DNA of 64,000 nt from Streptomyces guryensis (lineage in GTDB: Bacteria > Actinomycetota > Actinomycetes > Streptomycetales > Streptomycetaceae). The notes beneath the pieces were generated by a model. The model saw nothing but the letters and a program-made list of their open reading frames with translations. It did not search any database and was not told the origin of the DNA. The first letter of the stretch is position 1. Every line of letters starts with the position of its first letter. Location: assembly GCF_021261325.1 (NCBI RefSeq), contig NZ_JAJSBI010000015.1, positions 169,367 through 233,366 on the forward strand, read 5' to 3'. Shown piece after piece: positions 12,214 to 21,168 of the stretch. The position numbers were made by a program, and so were the translations under genes.

Positions 12214-13125
12214 TTACCAGCCGCGGTTGGCGTAGCGCTCGGCCTCGGGGAGGGTGTCGCAGTTGATGCCGACCATGGCCTCGCCGAGGTTGCGGGACGC
12301 GTCCGCGATGATCTTGGGGTCGTCGTAGAAGGTGGTGGCCTTCACGATGGCGGCGGCGCGCTTGGCCGGGTCGCCGGACTTGAAGATGCCGGAGCCGACG
12401 AAGACGCCCTCGGCGCCGAGCTGGCGCATCAGCGCGGCGTCGGCGGGGGTGGCCACGCCACCGGCGGAGAACAGCACCACCGGGAGCTTGCCGAGCTCGG
12501 CGACCTCCTTGACCAGCTCGTACGGGGCGCGCAGGTCCTTGGCGGCGGCGTACAGCTCGTTGTTGTCGAAGCCGCGCAGCCGGGCGATCTCGTTCTTGAT
12601 CTGGCGCAGGTGGCGGACGGCCTCGACGACGTTGCCGGTGCCGGCCTCGCCCTTGGAGCGGATCATGGCCGCGCCCTCGGCGATGCGGCGCAGGGCCTCG
12701 CCCAGGTTGGTGGCGCCGCAGACGAAGGGGGTGGTGAACGCCCACTTGTCGGAGTGGTTGACCTCGTCGGCCGGGGTGAGGACCTCGGACTCGTCGATGT
12801 AGTCGACGCCGAGGGACTGCAGCACCTGGGCCTCGACGAAGTGGCCGATGCGGGACTTGGCCATGACCGGGATCGAGACGGCCTCGATGATGCCCTCGAT
12901 CATGTCCGGGTCGGACATCCGGGCCACGCCGCCGTCCTTGCGGATGTCGGCCGGGACCCGCTCCAGGGCCATGACGGCGACGGCGCCCGCGTCCTCGGCG
13001 ATCTTCGCCTGCTCCGGCGTGACGACGTCCATGATCACGCCGCCCTTGAGCTGCTCGGCCATGCCGCGCTTCACGCGCGCGGTGCCGGTCTCGGGGGACT
13101 GGTTTTCGGAGAGCGTGCTGGACAC
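12214..13125 (-). CDS. pdxS: Pyridoxal 5'-phosphate synthase lyase subunit PdxS
   Basis: (beta/alpha)8 synthase that condenses ribose 5-phosphate, glyceraldehyde 3-phosphate and ammonia into PLP. Catalytic lysines are seen in PVMAKSRIGHFVEAQ and in AAMIRSKGEAGTGNV, and the phosphate loops in LFSAGGVATPADAAL and FVGSGIFKSGDPAKRA. 303 aa with a short N-terminal leader. GTG start; a perfect palindrome 56-67 bases upstream may be an operator. Confidence 0.97.
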   Translation of the reverse strand: MSSTLSENQSPETGTARVKRGMAEQLKGGVIMDVVTPEQAKIAEDAGAVAVMALERVPADIRKDGGVARMSDPDMIEGIIEAVSIPVMAKSRIGHFVEAQVLQSLGVDYIDESEVLTPADEVNHSDKWAFTTPFVCGATNLGEALRRIAEGAAMIRSKGEAGTGNVVEAVRHLRQIKNEIARLRGFDNNELYAAAKDLRAPYELVKEVAELGKLPVVLFSAGGVATPADAALMRQLGAEGVFVGSGIFKSGDPAKRAAAIVKATTFYDDPKIIADASRNLGEAMVGINCDTLPEAERYANRGW

Positions 13126-13428
13126 GGGTTGACCTCACTCGGTGAAAAGAGGGTTTCTGCAAGCACCGAGGAAACGTGATTGGACCAGTCCACGGCAAGG
13201 GCCAATAGCCAGACGGTGGCTCCTTTCCGCCGGCGCTCCCGCTACCGGCGCGACGAGTCGCGGCCGGCCGAGGCGGACGAGGCGTGGGGACCGGGGCACC
13301 CGCCCCCTGCCGTTCGCCCGCGAGGATGTCCCTCAGCTCCTCGTCGAGGCCGCGTCTTCCTCGACCTGGAGGGTTACCTGCTCCCGGTGCCGGGACGCGG
13401 TCCCCCGCGGTTCATGGCCGGTGGTCCC
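13126..13428. other. pdxS upstream region
   Basis: Gene-free stretch between pdxS and the LemA-like gene. Apart from the palindrome at 13181-13192 I see no gene, RNA structure or repeat; the right half is open in several frames but shows no recognisable protein. Confidence 0.4.
13181..13192. promoter_or_regulatory. Candidate GntR/MocR-type operator upstream of pdxS
   Basis: TGGACCAGTCCA has perfect TGGAC/GTCCA arms around two bases, and is centred about 61 bases before the pdxS start. Palindromes of this kind are typical of GntR/MocR-family regulators; PdxR-type MocR proteins control pdxS in other actinobacteria. No such regulator is adjacent here, so the link is inference. Confidence 0.4.
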
Positions 13429-13971
13429 CTAGACCGCGCGGTCGGCCAGTGCCGCCGGTGGCTCGTCGTCCATCTCGAAGGCCATCGGGAAGGGGGCGTG
13501 TCCGGCGAGCCGGAACCAGCGCACCTTGCGGTGTTCCCGGAGCCTGCGGGCCGCGCCGACCGCGTCGTTGTGGAACCGGCGGGCCATCGGGACCCGCCGT
13601 ACGGCCTCGGTCAGTTCACCGGCCGCCGCCTCGCCGCCGGGTGCCTCCCGCACCGCCTCCACCTGCTGCGCCTCCGCGAACACCGCCCGCAGCGCCTGGC
13701 TCAACTCGCTCTCGGCGACCTCCCGTTGCTCCTCCTCGACCTGCCGGGCCGCGTGTGCCGCCTCGTAGAGGACGATCGAGGCGGCCGGGTCGAGGACGCC
13801 GGAGGTGGCGAGTTCCTGAGCCACTGAGGCCCTGCGCAGCAGCTGGGCGTCGAGCGCGGCCCGTGCCGCGTCGATGCGGGCGTGCAGGCGGTCCAGGCGG
13901 CCCGCCGTCCAGCTCAGGTACAGGCCGATCGCGAGGAGGGCGACGAGGATCCAGATGAGGGTTGCGGTCAC
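13429..13971 (-). CDS. LemA-like membrane-anchored protein
   Basis: A ~180-aa protein with one N-terminal membrane helix (LIWILVALLAIGLYLSW) and a helical extracytoplasmic or cytoplasmic domain. The C-terminal part ARRFHNDAVGAARRLREHRK resembles the LemA family motif (A-R-x-Y-N-x-x-V). The LemA function is not established. I chose GTG at 13971; a TTG 9 bases further upstream is also possible and neither has a good ribosome site. Confidence 0.7.
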   Translation of the reverse strand: MTATLIWILVALLAIGLYLSWTAGRLDRLHARIDAARAALDAQLLRRASVAQELATSGVLDPAASIVLYEAAHAARQVEEEQREVAESELSQALRAVFAEAQQVEAVREAPGGEAAAGELTEAVRRVPMARRFHNDAVGAARRLREHRKVRWFRLAGHAPFPMAFEMDDEPPAALADRAV

Positions 13972-14035
13972 GGGCGGCAAGGTTAGCGGTGCGGCGAGGG
14001 GCCGTTGCGATCAGCCGGCGGCCGGGCCACGGCGC

Positions 14036-15205
14036 TCAGTCCCGTGCCAAACCCAGGCGCGACCGCAGGCCGGGCCCCCGCTCGTCCTCCGCCGCCGCGA
14101 CCGCGGCCGCTCCCGCCGTCACCGTCTCGTACACCGACAGGATGTCCGCCCCCACCGTCGACCAGTCGAAGCGCCGTACATGAGCGCTTCCCCGCTCCCG
14201 CAGCTCGGCCCGGCGCTCCGGGTCCCCCAGCAGCCGCAGAGCCGCCTCGGCCAGCGCGTCGGAGTCCTCGTTGGCGAACAGCTCGCCTGCCGCGCCCTGG
14301 TCCAGGACCTGGGCGAAGGCGTCCAGGTCGGAGGCGAGGACCGGGGCGCCGGCGGACATGGCCTCGACGAGGATGATGCCGAAGCTCTCGCCGCCGGTGT
14401 TCGGCGCCACGTACAGGTCGACGCTGCGCAGGAAGCGGGCCTTGTCCTCGTCGCTGACCATGCCGAGGAACTGCACGCGGGGGCGCAGTTCGGCGGGCAG
14501 CGACTCGACCGCCTCCTCCTCGTCCCCGCGCCCGGCGACCAGCAGCCGGGCCTGCGGGCGCTCGGCGAGGATCCTGGGCAGCGCCTTCATGAGCACCGGC
14601 AGGCCCTTGCGGGGCTCGTCGATGCGGCCGATGAATCCGATGGTGTCGCCCTGCCACTCCTCCTTGGGCTCGGCCCGGGCGAAGAAGTCGACGTCGACGC
14701 CGTTCGGGATGACGACCGCGTCACCGCCGAGGTGTTCCACCAGCGTGCGGCGGGCGTACTCGCTCACCGCGATCCGGGCGCTGATCTTCTCCAGGGCCGC
14801 CTGGAGGATCGAGTAGGCGGCGATCATCGCCCGCGAGCGCGGGTTGGAGGTGTGGAAGGTGGCCACGATCGGGCCGGAGGCCGCCCAGCAGGTCAGCAGG
14901 CCCAGCGACGGCGAGGTCGGCTCGTGGATGTGGACGACGTCGAACTCGCCGTCGTGCAGCCAGCGCCGGACGCGGGCGGCGCTCAGGAAGCCGAAGTTCA
15001 GCCGGGCCACCGAGCCGTTGTACGGCACCGGGACCGCGCGGCCGGCCGAGACGACGTACGGCGGCAGAGGCGTGTCGTCGTCGGCGGGTGCCAGGACCGA
15101 GACCTCGTGGCCCAGGCGGATGAAGTACTCGGCGAGGTCACGGATGTGGAACTGGACGCCGCCCGGCACGTCCCAGGAGTACGGGCAGACGATGCCGATC
15201 CTCAC
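14036..15205 (-). CDS. pimA: GT4 glycosyltransferase, PimA-type phosphatidylinositol mannosyltransferase
   Basis: Likely transfers mannose from GDP-mannose to phosphatidylinositol at the inner face of the membrane. The 389-aa GT-B protein begins with the diagnostic IGIVCPYSWDVPGGVQ loop and shows FHTSNPRSR, PNGVDVDFF, GRIDEPRKGL and the E-x7-E region GGESFGIILVEAMSAG. The GTG start overlaps the acyltransferase stop (GTGA). The gene set PIP synthase-acyltransferase-PimA is conserved across actinobacteria and supports the specific substrate. Confidence 0.9.
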   Translation of the reverse strand: MRIGIVCPYSWDVPGGVQFHIRDLAEYFIRLGHEVSVLAPADDDTPLPPYVVSAGRAVPVPYNGSVARLNFGFLSAARVRRWLHDGEFDVVHIHEPTSPSLGLLTCWAASGPIVATFHTSNPRSRAMIAAYSILQAALEKISARIAVSEYARRTLVEHLGGDAVVIPNGVDVDFFARAEPKEEWQGDTIGFIGRIDEPRKGLPVLMKALPRILAERPQARLLVAGRGDEEEAVESLPAELRPRVQFLGMVSDEDKARFLRSVDLYVAPNTGGESFGIILVEAMSAGAPVLASDLDAFAQVLDQGAAGELFANEDSDALAEAALRLLGDPERRAELRERGSAHVRRFDWSTVGADILSVYETVTAGAAAVAAAEDERGPGLRSRLGLARD

Positions 15206-16131
15206 GACGTGCCCTTCTCGGGAGCCGGGGGTTTCCGTGCGGGATCGAGGTCCTTGAGCCACAAGCGCTGGAGCATGTGCCAGTCCTCCGGATGGTCGGC
15301 GATCCCGGTGGCGAAGGCATCGGCCAGCGCCTGTGTCATGACAGACGTCTTCTCGGCCCGGCTACCTGACTCGGGTACCTCGACCGGTGGGTGCACGCGC
15401 CCCTGCATGACGGGAGAATCGTCGTACCAGAGCGTGACCGGCAGGAGCAGTGCGCCGGTCTGCTGGGCGAGCAGGGCGGGGCCCGCCGGCATCCGGGTGG
15501 CCTCGCCGAAGAACTGGACCTCGACGCCCGAGGCCGACAGGTCGCGCTCGGCGACCAGACAGACCAGGCCGCCGTCGCGCAGCCGCCGGGCGAGCGTGCC
15601 GAAGGCGGTGCCGCCGCTGTGCGGCAGGACCTCCATGCCGAGGCCCTCGCGGTAGGCGACGAAACGGTCGTAGAGGGTCTCCGGCTTGAGGCGCTCGGCG
15701 ACCGTGGTGAACGGCGTCTCGAGCTTCGTGGTGACCCAGGCACCGGCGAGGTCCCAGTTGGCCATGTGCGGGAGCGCCAGGATGACGCCCTGGTCGGAGG
15801 CGATCCCGTCGGTCAGGTAGTGGACGTCCTTGGGGTCGAAGCCGCCCCTTATCCGCTCGGCGCTCCACGCCGGGAGCCGGAAGGACTCCATCCAGTAGCG
15901 CAGGTACGAACGCATGCCCGCGCGCGAGAGCTCGGCCAGGCGCGCGGGGCTCGCATCGGGCACCACGCGCGCGTAGTTGCTCTCCAGGCGCTGTACGCCC
16001 TTGCCGCGCTGCTTCCAGGCGAGGTCGGCGATGGTGCGGCCGAGCCGTGCGGCGACCGGCTCGGGGAGTTTCTTGACGGTGCCCCAGCCGAGGCCGTACA
16101 GCGCGTCCGTCAGCTGATCGCGGGGGCTCAC
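15202..16131 (-). CDS. Phosphatidylinositol mannoside acyltransferase (PatA-like, LpxL/HtrB family)
   Basis: Membrane-associated acyltransferase expected to acylate the mannose of PIM. The 309-aa protein contains the family H-x4-D catalytic motif in LPHMANWDLAGAWV, followed by conserved patches around SGGTAFG and FFGEATRMPAGPALLA. The GTG start overlaps the upstream pgsA stop by 4 bases and its own stop overlaps pimA, so all three are translationally coupled. Function is assigned mainly from this context. Confidence 0.88.
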   Translation of the reverse strand: MSPRDQLTDALYGLGWGTVKKLPEPVAARLGRTIADLAWKQRGKGVQRLESNYARVVPDASPARLAELSRAGMRSYLRYWMESFRLPAWSAERIRGGFDPKDVHYLTDGIASDQGVILALPHMANWDLAGAWVTTKLETPFTTVAERLKPETLYDRFVAYREGLGMEVLPHSGGTAFGTLARRLRDGGLVCLVAERDLSASGVEVQFFGEATRMPAGPALLAQQTGALLLPVTLWYDDSPVMQGRVHPPVEVPESGSRAEKTSVMTQALADAFATGIADHPEDWHMLQRLWLKDLDPARKPPAPEKGTS

Positions 16132-16808
16132 TTCGCGGCCTCGCTGCCCTGTGAGGCGTTCTCCGGCGCGCCCGCCGCGGCCTCCGCCTCCGCGGACTCG
16201 CGACGGACGGTGACGACCCGCTGGATGAGCGTCACCAGACTGCCGACGGCGACGATCCACAGGGCGACGGGCAGCAGGTACTGGATGCCGGGCACACCGA
16301 ACTTGTGCAGCCCGGCGAATCCGGCCGCGACCAGCGAGATGACCAGGCGCTCCGCGCGCTCGACGAGACCGTTGACGGCGACCGGCAGGCCGATCGACTC
16401 GCCGCGGGCTTTGGTGTACGACACCACCTGGCCGCTGGCCAGGCAGAAGATCGAGACGGCGCACAGGACGTTGTCATTGCCGCCCCCGGCGTACCAGAGG
16501 GCGAAACCGCCGAAGATCGCGCCGTCGGCGACCCGGTCGAGCGTGGAGTCCAGGAAGGCGCCCCAGCGGCTGGTGCGGCCCAGCTGGCGGGCCATGTTGC
16601 CGTCGACGAGGTCGGAGAACACGAACAGCGTGATCACGACCGTGCCCCAGAAGAACTCACCCCGGGGGTAGAAGACCAGCGCGCCCGCGATCACCCCGGC
16701 CGTGCCGAGGAGCGTGACCGTGTCGGGGCTGACGCCCCGGCGGATGAGAAACGCGGCGAACGGCGTGAGGACACGCGTGAAGAATGCACGCGCGTACTTG
16801 TTCAGCAT
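16128..16808 (-). CDS. pgsA: CDP-alcohol phosphatidyltransferase, probable phosphatidylinositol phosphate synthase
   Basis: Joins CDP-diacylglycerol to inositol phosphate, the first step toward PI and PIM lipids in actinobacteria. The 226-aa polytopic membrane protein carries the complete CDP-alcohol motif D-G-x2-A-R-x8-G-x3-D-x3-D in DGNMARQLGRTSRWGAFLD and onward. The ATG at 16808 begins MLNKYARAFFTRV; frame-open sequence upstream is not family-like. First gene of the lipid operon; divergent from the EF-G-like gene. Confidence 0.9.
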   Translation of the reverse strand: MLNKYARAFFTRVLTPFAAFLIRRGVSPDTVTLLGTAGVIAGALVFYPRGEFFWGTVVITLFVFSDLVDGNMARQLGRTSRWGAFLDSTLDRVADGAIFGGFALWYAGGGNDNVLCAVSIFCLASGQVVSYTKARGESIGLPVAVNGLVERAERLVISLVAAGFAGLHKFGVPGIQYLLPVALWIVAVGSLVTLIQRVVTVRRESAEAEAAAGAPENASQGSEAAK

Positions 16809-17090
16809 GGCCTTCCCGACGGTCGGTGTGGCCGCGGCCCCTGCTGGCCTCCGGCTGGCCCATCGTAGCCACGCGCGCGCGTGTGCGACTGCCGGGCACC
16901 CGGACGTCTGCGGGGAGATAGGGCGGACGGCCCGGACCGGGGGCGGGCGGCGCGATCGCGTCCTTCGTATGGACGCACCGTGACGGGAGTGGAAAGCTCG
17001 AAGAACCGCGGGCGTCATCGGAGCCGCCACCGCACGCGGCCCGGCATGCCCGCGCCCACAGTGACCTCACCGTGCACGGGAGGCAAGGCC

Positions 17091-19289
17091 ATGGGCGACA
17101 AGGCAAGCGCACACCCCGGAGCCGCCGGCAGGGCTACAGCGGCCGACCACCCCGCGTCCGTACGGAATGTGGTGCTGGTCGGCCACAGCGGATCGGGCAA
17201 GACGACACTGGTGGAAGCTCTCGCACTCACCGCGGGGGCAGTGAACCGGGCGGGCCGTGTGGAGGACGGCGGCACCGTCTCCGACTACGACGAGATCGAG
17301 CACCGGCAGCAACGCTCGGTGCAGCTCTCCCTGGTGCCGGTCGAATGGGACGGCATCAAGGTCAATCTTCTCGACACCCCCGGATACGCGGACTTCGTCG
17401 GGGAGCTGCGGGCCGGTCTGCGAGCGGCGGACGCGGCCCTTTTCGTCGTCTCGGCCTCCGACGGCGTGGACGGCTCGACCCGCATGGTGTGGGAGGAGTG
17501 CGCGGCCGTCGGCATGCCACGGGCGATCGTGATCACCCACCTGGAGTCCGCCCGGGCGGACTTCGAGGAGATGACGCGGACCTGCGCGGAGGCCTTCGGC
17601 GGGGACGATCCGGACGCCGTGATCCCGCTCTACCTGCCGCTGCACGGCCCGCAGGGTCCGGACGGGCACGCGCCCGTGACGGGGCTGACCGGACTGCTGT
17701 CGCAGAAGCTCTTCGACTACTCGTCCGGCGAGCGCAAGGAGTCGGAGCCGGGCGAGGACCAGCTGCCGGAGATCGAGGACGCCCGTAACCGGCTGATCGA
17801 GGGGATCATCTCGGAGAGCGAGGACGAGACCCTCATGGACCGCTATCTGGGCGGCGAGCAGATCGACGTCAAGACACTCGTCGAGGACCTGGAGCGGGCC
17901 GTCGCACGCGGGGTCTTCTTCCCCGTCCTGGCAGCCGCCCCCGCGGCCGACGGCGCCCGGCAGGGGCTCGGCACCGTCGAGCTGCTGGAACTGGTCACGG
18001 GCGGCTTCCCGACACCGTTCGAGCACCCCACCCCCGGTGTCACCACGATCGACGGCAAGCCGCGCGAGGTGAAGGCCTGCGACACGGACGGCCCGCTGGT
18101 CGCCGAGGTCGTGCGGACGGCTTCCGACCCCTACGTCGGCCGGGTCTCCCTGGTCCGCGTCTTCTCCGGCACGATGCGCCCCGACGAGACGGTGCACGTG
18201 TCCGGCCACGGGCTCGCGGACCGCGGGCACGAGGACCACGACGTCGACGAGCGCATCGGCGCGCTGTCCACCCCCTTCGGCAAACAGCAGCGCACGGTGA
18301 CGCACGCCATCGCGGGCGACCTGGTGTGCGTGGCGAAACTGAACCGCGCGGAGACCGGTGACACCCTCTCGGCCAAGGACGATCCGCTGCTCATGGAGCC
18401 GTGGCAGATGCCCGACCCGTTGCTGCCGCTCGCCATCGAGGCGCACAGCAAGGCGGACGAGGACAAGCTCTCGCAGGGTCTTTCCCGGCTGGTCGCCGAG
18501 GATCCGACCATGCGGCTCGAGCAGAACCAGGACACCCACCAGGTGGTGCTGTGGTGCCTGGGCGAGGCGCACGCGGACGTCGCGCTGGAGCGCCTGCGCA
18601 GCCGCTACGGCGTCCAGGTCGACGTGATCCCGCACAGGGTCTCCCTCCGGGAGACGTTCGCGGGCAGGTCGGCGGGGCGTGGCCGGCACGTGAAGCAGTC
18701 CGGCGGGCACGGGCAGTTCGCGATCTGCGAGATCGAGGTGGAGCCGCTGCCGGGCGGCTCGGGCATCGAGTTCGTGGACAAGGTCGTCGGCGGCGCGGTG
18801 CCGCGGCAGTTCATCCCGTCGGTCGAGAAGGGCATAAGGGCCCAGGCCGCCAGGGGAGTTGCGGCGGGCTATCCGCTCATCGACGTCCGGGTGACACTGC
18901 TGGACGGCAAGGCACACTCCGTGGACTCCTCGGACGCGGCCTTCCAGACGGCGGGCGCGCTGGCGCTGCGGGAGGCCGCGGCCGACGTGAAGATCCATCT
19001 GCTGGAACCGGTGGCCGAGGTGACCGTCCTGGTCGGCGACGACTACGTGGGCGCCGTGATGAGCGACCTGTCCGGACGGCGCGGTCGGGTGCTGGGCACG
19101 GAACAGACCACGGGGAACCGGACGCTCGTACGGGCCGAGGTGCCCGAGATCGAGATCGGGCGGTACGCCATCGACCTGCGGTCCATGTCGCACGGCACCG
19201 CGCGCTTCAACCGCTCCTACGCACGGCACGAGCCGATGCCTCCGCAGATCGCAGAGAGGATTCGCGAAGAGGCGCGCGACGCCTCGTAG
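17091..19289 (+). CDS. Elongation factor G-like GTPase with degenerate G4 motif
   Basis: A 732-aa EF-G/TetM superfamily protein. The P-loop GHSGSGKTT is at residues 31-39 and DTPG at 95-98, but the guanine-specifying NKxD motif is replaced by THLE at 149-152 (17535-17546). Later domains, including an EF-G-like domain IV (SGGHGQFAICEIEVEPLP) and a domain V, are complete. An N-terminal ~24-residue extension precedes the G domain. GGGAGG lies 9 bases before the ATG. It is likely a cytoplasmic ribosome-associated factor of unknown role, not the canonical translocase. Divergently transcribed from pgsA. Confidence 0.88.
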   Translation: MGDKASAHPGAAGRATAADHPASVRNVVLVGHSGSGKTTLVEALALTAGAVNRAGRVEDGGTVSDYDEIEHRQQRSVQLSLVPVEWDGIKVNLLDTPGYADFVGELRAGLRAADAALFVVSASDGVDGSTRMVWEECAAVGMPRAIVITHLESARADFEEMTRTCAEAFGGDDPDAVIPLYLPLHGPQGPDGHAPVTGLTGLLSQKLFDYSSGERKESEPGEDQLPEIEDARNRLIEGIISESEDETLMDRYLGGEQIDVKTLVEDLERAVARGVFFPVLAAAPAADGARQGLGTVELLELVTGGFPTPFEHPTPGVTTIDGKPREVKACDTDGPLVAEVVRTASDPYVGRVSLVRVFSGTMRPDETVHVSGHGLADRGHEDHDVDERIGALSTPFGKQQRTVTHAIAGDLVCVAKLNRAETGDTLSAKDDPLLMEPWQMPDPLLPLAIEAHSKADEDKLSQGLSRLVAEDPTMRLEQNQDTHQVVLWCLGEAHADVALERLRSRYGVQVDVIPHRVSLRETFAGRSAGRGRHVKQSGGHGQFAICEIEVEPLPGGSGIEFVDKVVGGAVPRQFIPSVEKGIRAQAARGVAAGYPLIDVRVTLLDGKAHSVDSSDAAFQTAGALALREAAADVKIHLLEPVAEVTVLVGDDYVGAVMSDLSGRRGRVLGTEQTTGNRTLVRAEVPEIEIGRYAIDLRSMSHGTARFNRSYARHEPMPPQIAERIREEARDAS

Positions 19290-19335
19290 TTGGCGCCGGG
19301 CGCTTCCAAGTCGCTTTTGTGGAACGCTCCCCTCC

Positions 19336-19365
19336 GTCGGCGGGCGGCTTCGGCCGTCCGCCGAC
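19336..19365 (+). terminator. Terminator after EF-G-like gene
   Basis: 12-bp stem (19336-19347 with 19354-19365, one G-T pair) around a CTTCGG loop, 46 bases beyond the stop codon. Confidence 0.65.
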
Positions 19366-19393
19366 GAATGTCGGAGGCTGCGGATACGCTGAT

Positions 19394-19437
19394 GACCTGA
19401 TCAAGTTTTCACGCGAACACCGTGACGACCTGATCAA
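19394..19437. repeat. Two direct copies of GACCTGATCAA, 33 bases apart
   Basis: Exact 11-base copies at 19394-19404 and 19427-19437, each containing the TGATCA palindrome. The 33-base start-to-start distance puts them on the same face of the helix (about three turns) upstream of the membrane protein gene at 19504. Could be a regulator site. Confidence 0.45.
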
Positions 19438-19503
19438 CAGGTGTGCGGAGCAAGGAAGTCGGGAAAGCCGCAGAAGCGACGTCGGCGGCGATCGGGGGCG
19501 GGA

Positions 19504-21165
19504 ATGACCGTTGAGAGCGGCTACGGGGACATCTTCGGCCCCCAGGTGCCCCGTACGGGCAACGAGGGCCAGACGGCGACGTTCGCGCTGGCCTCCGCGG
19601 CCTACCGGGACAACCCGGTCGTGGACATCAAGAAGGCCGACAACGAGTGGCACCAGACCACCGTCAAGCCCGGCCTGAAGTGGGCGCGGATCTTCCGGCC
19701 CAACCTGGGTGAGGCCTTCTCGCGCGCGGTCGTGGACCGCATGGTGGGTTCCGGCCGCAAACCGCTCATCCAGTCCTTCGGCGCCGAGCCCCCGGTCGTC
19801 GTCGAGCACTGCCTGGCGGCGAACAACATCCGCAAGGACCGCGACAATCTGCTGAGCATCGTCATGGTGCTGTGCGGCCTGCTGTTCCTGCCCGGCCTCC
19901 TCGTCTGGCTGCTGGTGTTCTCGATCCGCACCACCATCGCCAAGCGCGACGACAAGCGGGCCGGCGCGCTGGCCACCACCCTGCTGGTGGCGGTGGGCGC
20001 CCTCGCCGTGATCTTCCTGATCCGCATGCCGTTCACGGGCTTCTGGGCCTGGTACGCACGGGCTTCGGTGATCATGCCCGTCATCGGCTGGTTCTGGGCC
20101 AGGCAGATCTGCGAGCGCACGGCGAAGGACCTGCGCGAGCGCTGGGACAGCCTGCTGGCGGGCAGCAGCATCGGGGCCAAGGTGCCCGAGGCGGTGCCGA
20201 CCAGCCCGGGCGAGACCAAGGCGGACCAGCTGCGTCAGTCGCTGGCCAAGCTCAGCGCCGAGCAGCAGTCCAACTCCGTGTTCTACGCCGGCCCCAAGGG
20301 CATCCTCGGCATGGGCACCCGCTGGGGCAGCTGGCAGCTCGCGGAGGACCTGGTGTCGGCCGACCCGACCCGGGAGATCCACCCCTTCCGGAGCTGGGAC
20401 GTCATCCGCTCGATCCACGACCGGCTGCGCATGCTGGAGCGGAACACTCTGAACACCGGCGGCTTCCCGACCCCGTCCGTACGGCACTGGATCGTCACGC
20501 CGATCGGGGAGGGCGCGAAGGAGGTGGCCCGGCCCGGGGGCACGGACGTGGACGCGTACCAGGTCAAGTCCCACGCGATACAGGACATCTGCAACAAGCA
20601 GCAGTTCGGCGCGGGTGACCGGCACTATCTGGGCGTGCAGTGGACCCTGTGGGACGGGCAGCTGGTCATCACCATGATGATCACGGTGACCGTGCTGCAC
20701 GAGACGCTGCGCATCGAGGTCACCGGGCATGCGCTCGGCCCCGTGAACTCCCTGTTCACCAGCAAGCCCGAGGCGCCGACCAAGGAGGTCCAGAAGTCGT
20801 TCAAGCCGTGGGAGACCCGGAAGGTGTCCCTCCCGCTGGTCACCACCGACGAGGTCGTACGGCTGGCCGTCCGCGCCCCGGTCTCCTGGTACCCGCCCCT
20901 GCTGAACTGGCTGGGCGGCACCATAGCGCTGCCCGAGCCCTTCGGCCTCCGGCACGCCTGGGCCGACCAGCCCTGGCGCCACCGCTTCATGGCGGACGAC
21001 GCCCTGCGGGCGGCGACGCCGGTGCTGCGGGTGGTGCATGCCGCGGCCATACGGGTCCTGGAGGAGAACGGCGTGGACACTGAGAAGTTCGGTACGCGCT
21101 CGGCGTTCCTCAGCACGGCGGTGCAGGACCCGACACCGAAGAAGGCCGACGTGTACGACGCGTAG
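19504..21165 (+). CDS. Conserved membrane protein of unknown function
   Basis: 553-aa protein that I do not recognise. Residues ~120-145 (LSIVMVLCGLLFLPGLLVWLLVF) and ~157-195 form three likely membrane helices. The rest is soluble, with a long C-terminal region containing WTLWDGQLVITMMITVTVLHETL that could be a beta-rich domain. The ATG at 19504 is chosen over an upstream frame extension rich in Arg/Lys. It sits between the EF-G-like gene and the convergent HIT gene, with 3 bases between stop codons. Confidence 0.75.
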   Translation: MTVESGYGDIFGPQVPRTGNEGQTATFALASAAYRDNPVVDIKKADNEWHQTTVKPGLKWARIFRPNLGEAFSRAVVDRMVGSGRKPLIQSFGAEPPVVVEHCLAANNIRKDRDNLLSIVMVLCGLLFLPGLLVWLLVFSIRTTIAKRDDKRAGALATTLLVAVGALAVIFLIRMPFTGFWAWYARASVIMPVIGWFWARQICERTAKDLRERWDSLLAGSSIGAKVPEAVPTSPGETKADQLRQSLAKLSAEQQSNSVFYAGPKGILGMGTRWGSWQLAEDLVSADPTREIHPFRSWDVIRSIHDRLRMLERNTLNTGGFPTPSVRHWIVTPIGEGAKEVARPGGTDVDAYQVKSHAIQDICNKQQFGAGDRHYLGVQWTLWDGQLVITMMITVTVLHETLRIEVTGHALGPVNSLFTSKPEAPTKEVQKSFKPWETRKVSLPLVTTDEVVRLAVRAPVSWYPPLLNWLGGTIALPEPFGLRHAWADQPWRHRFMADDALRAATPVLRVVHAAAIRVLEENGVDTEKFGTRSAFLSTAVQDPTPKKADVYDA

Positions 21166-21168
21166 CGG

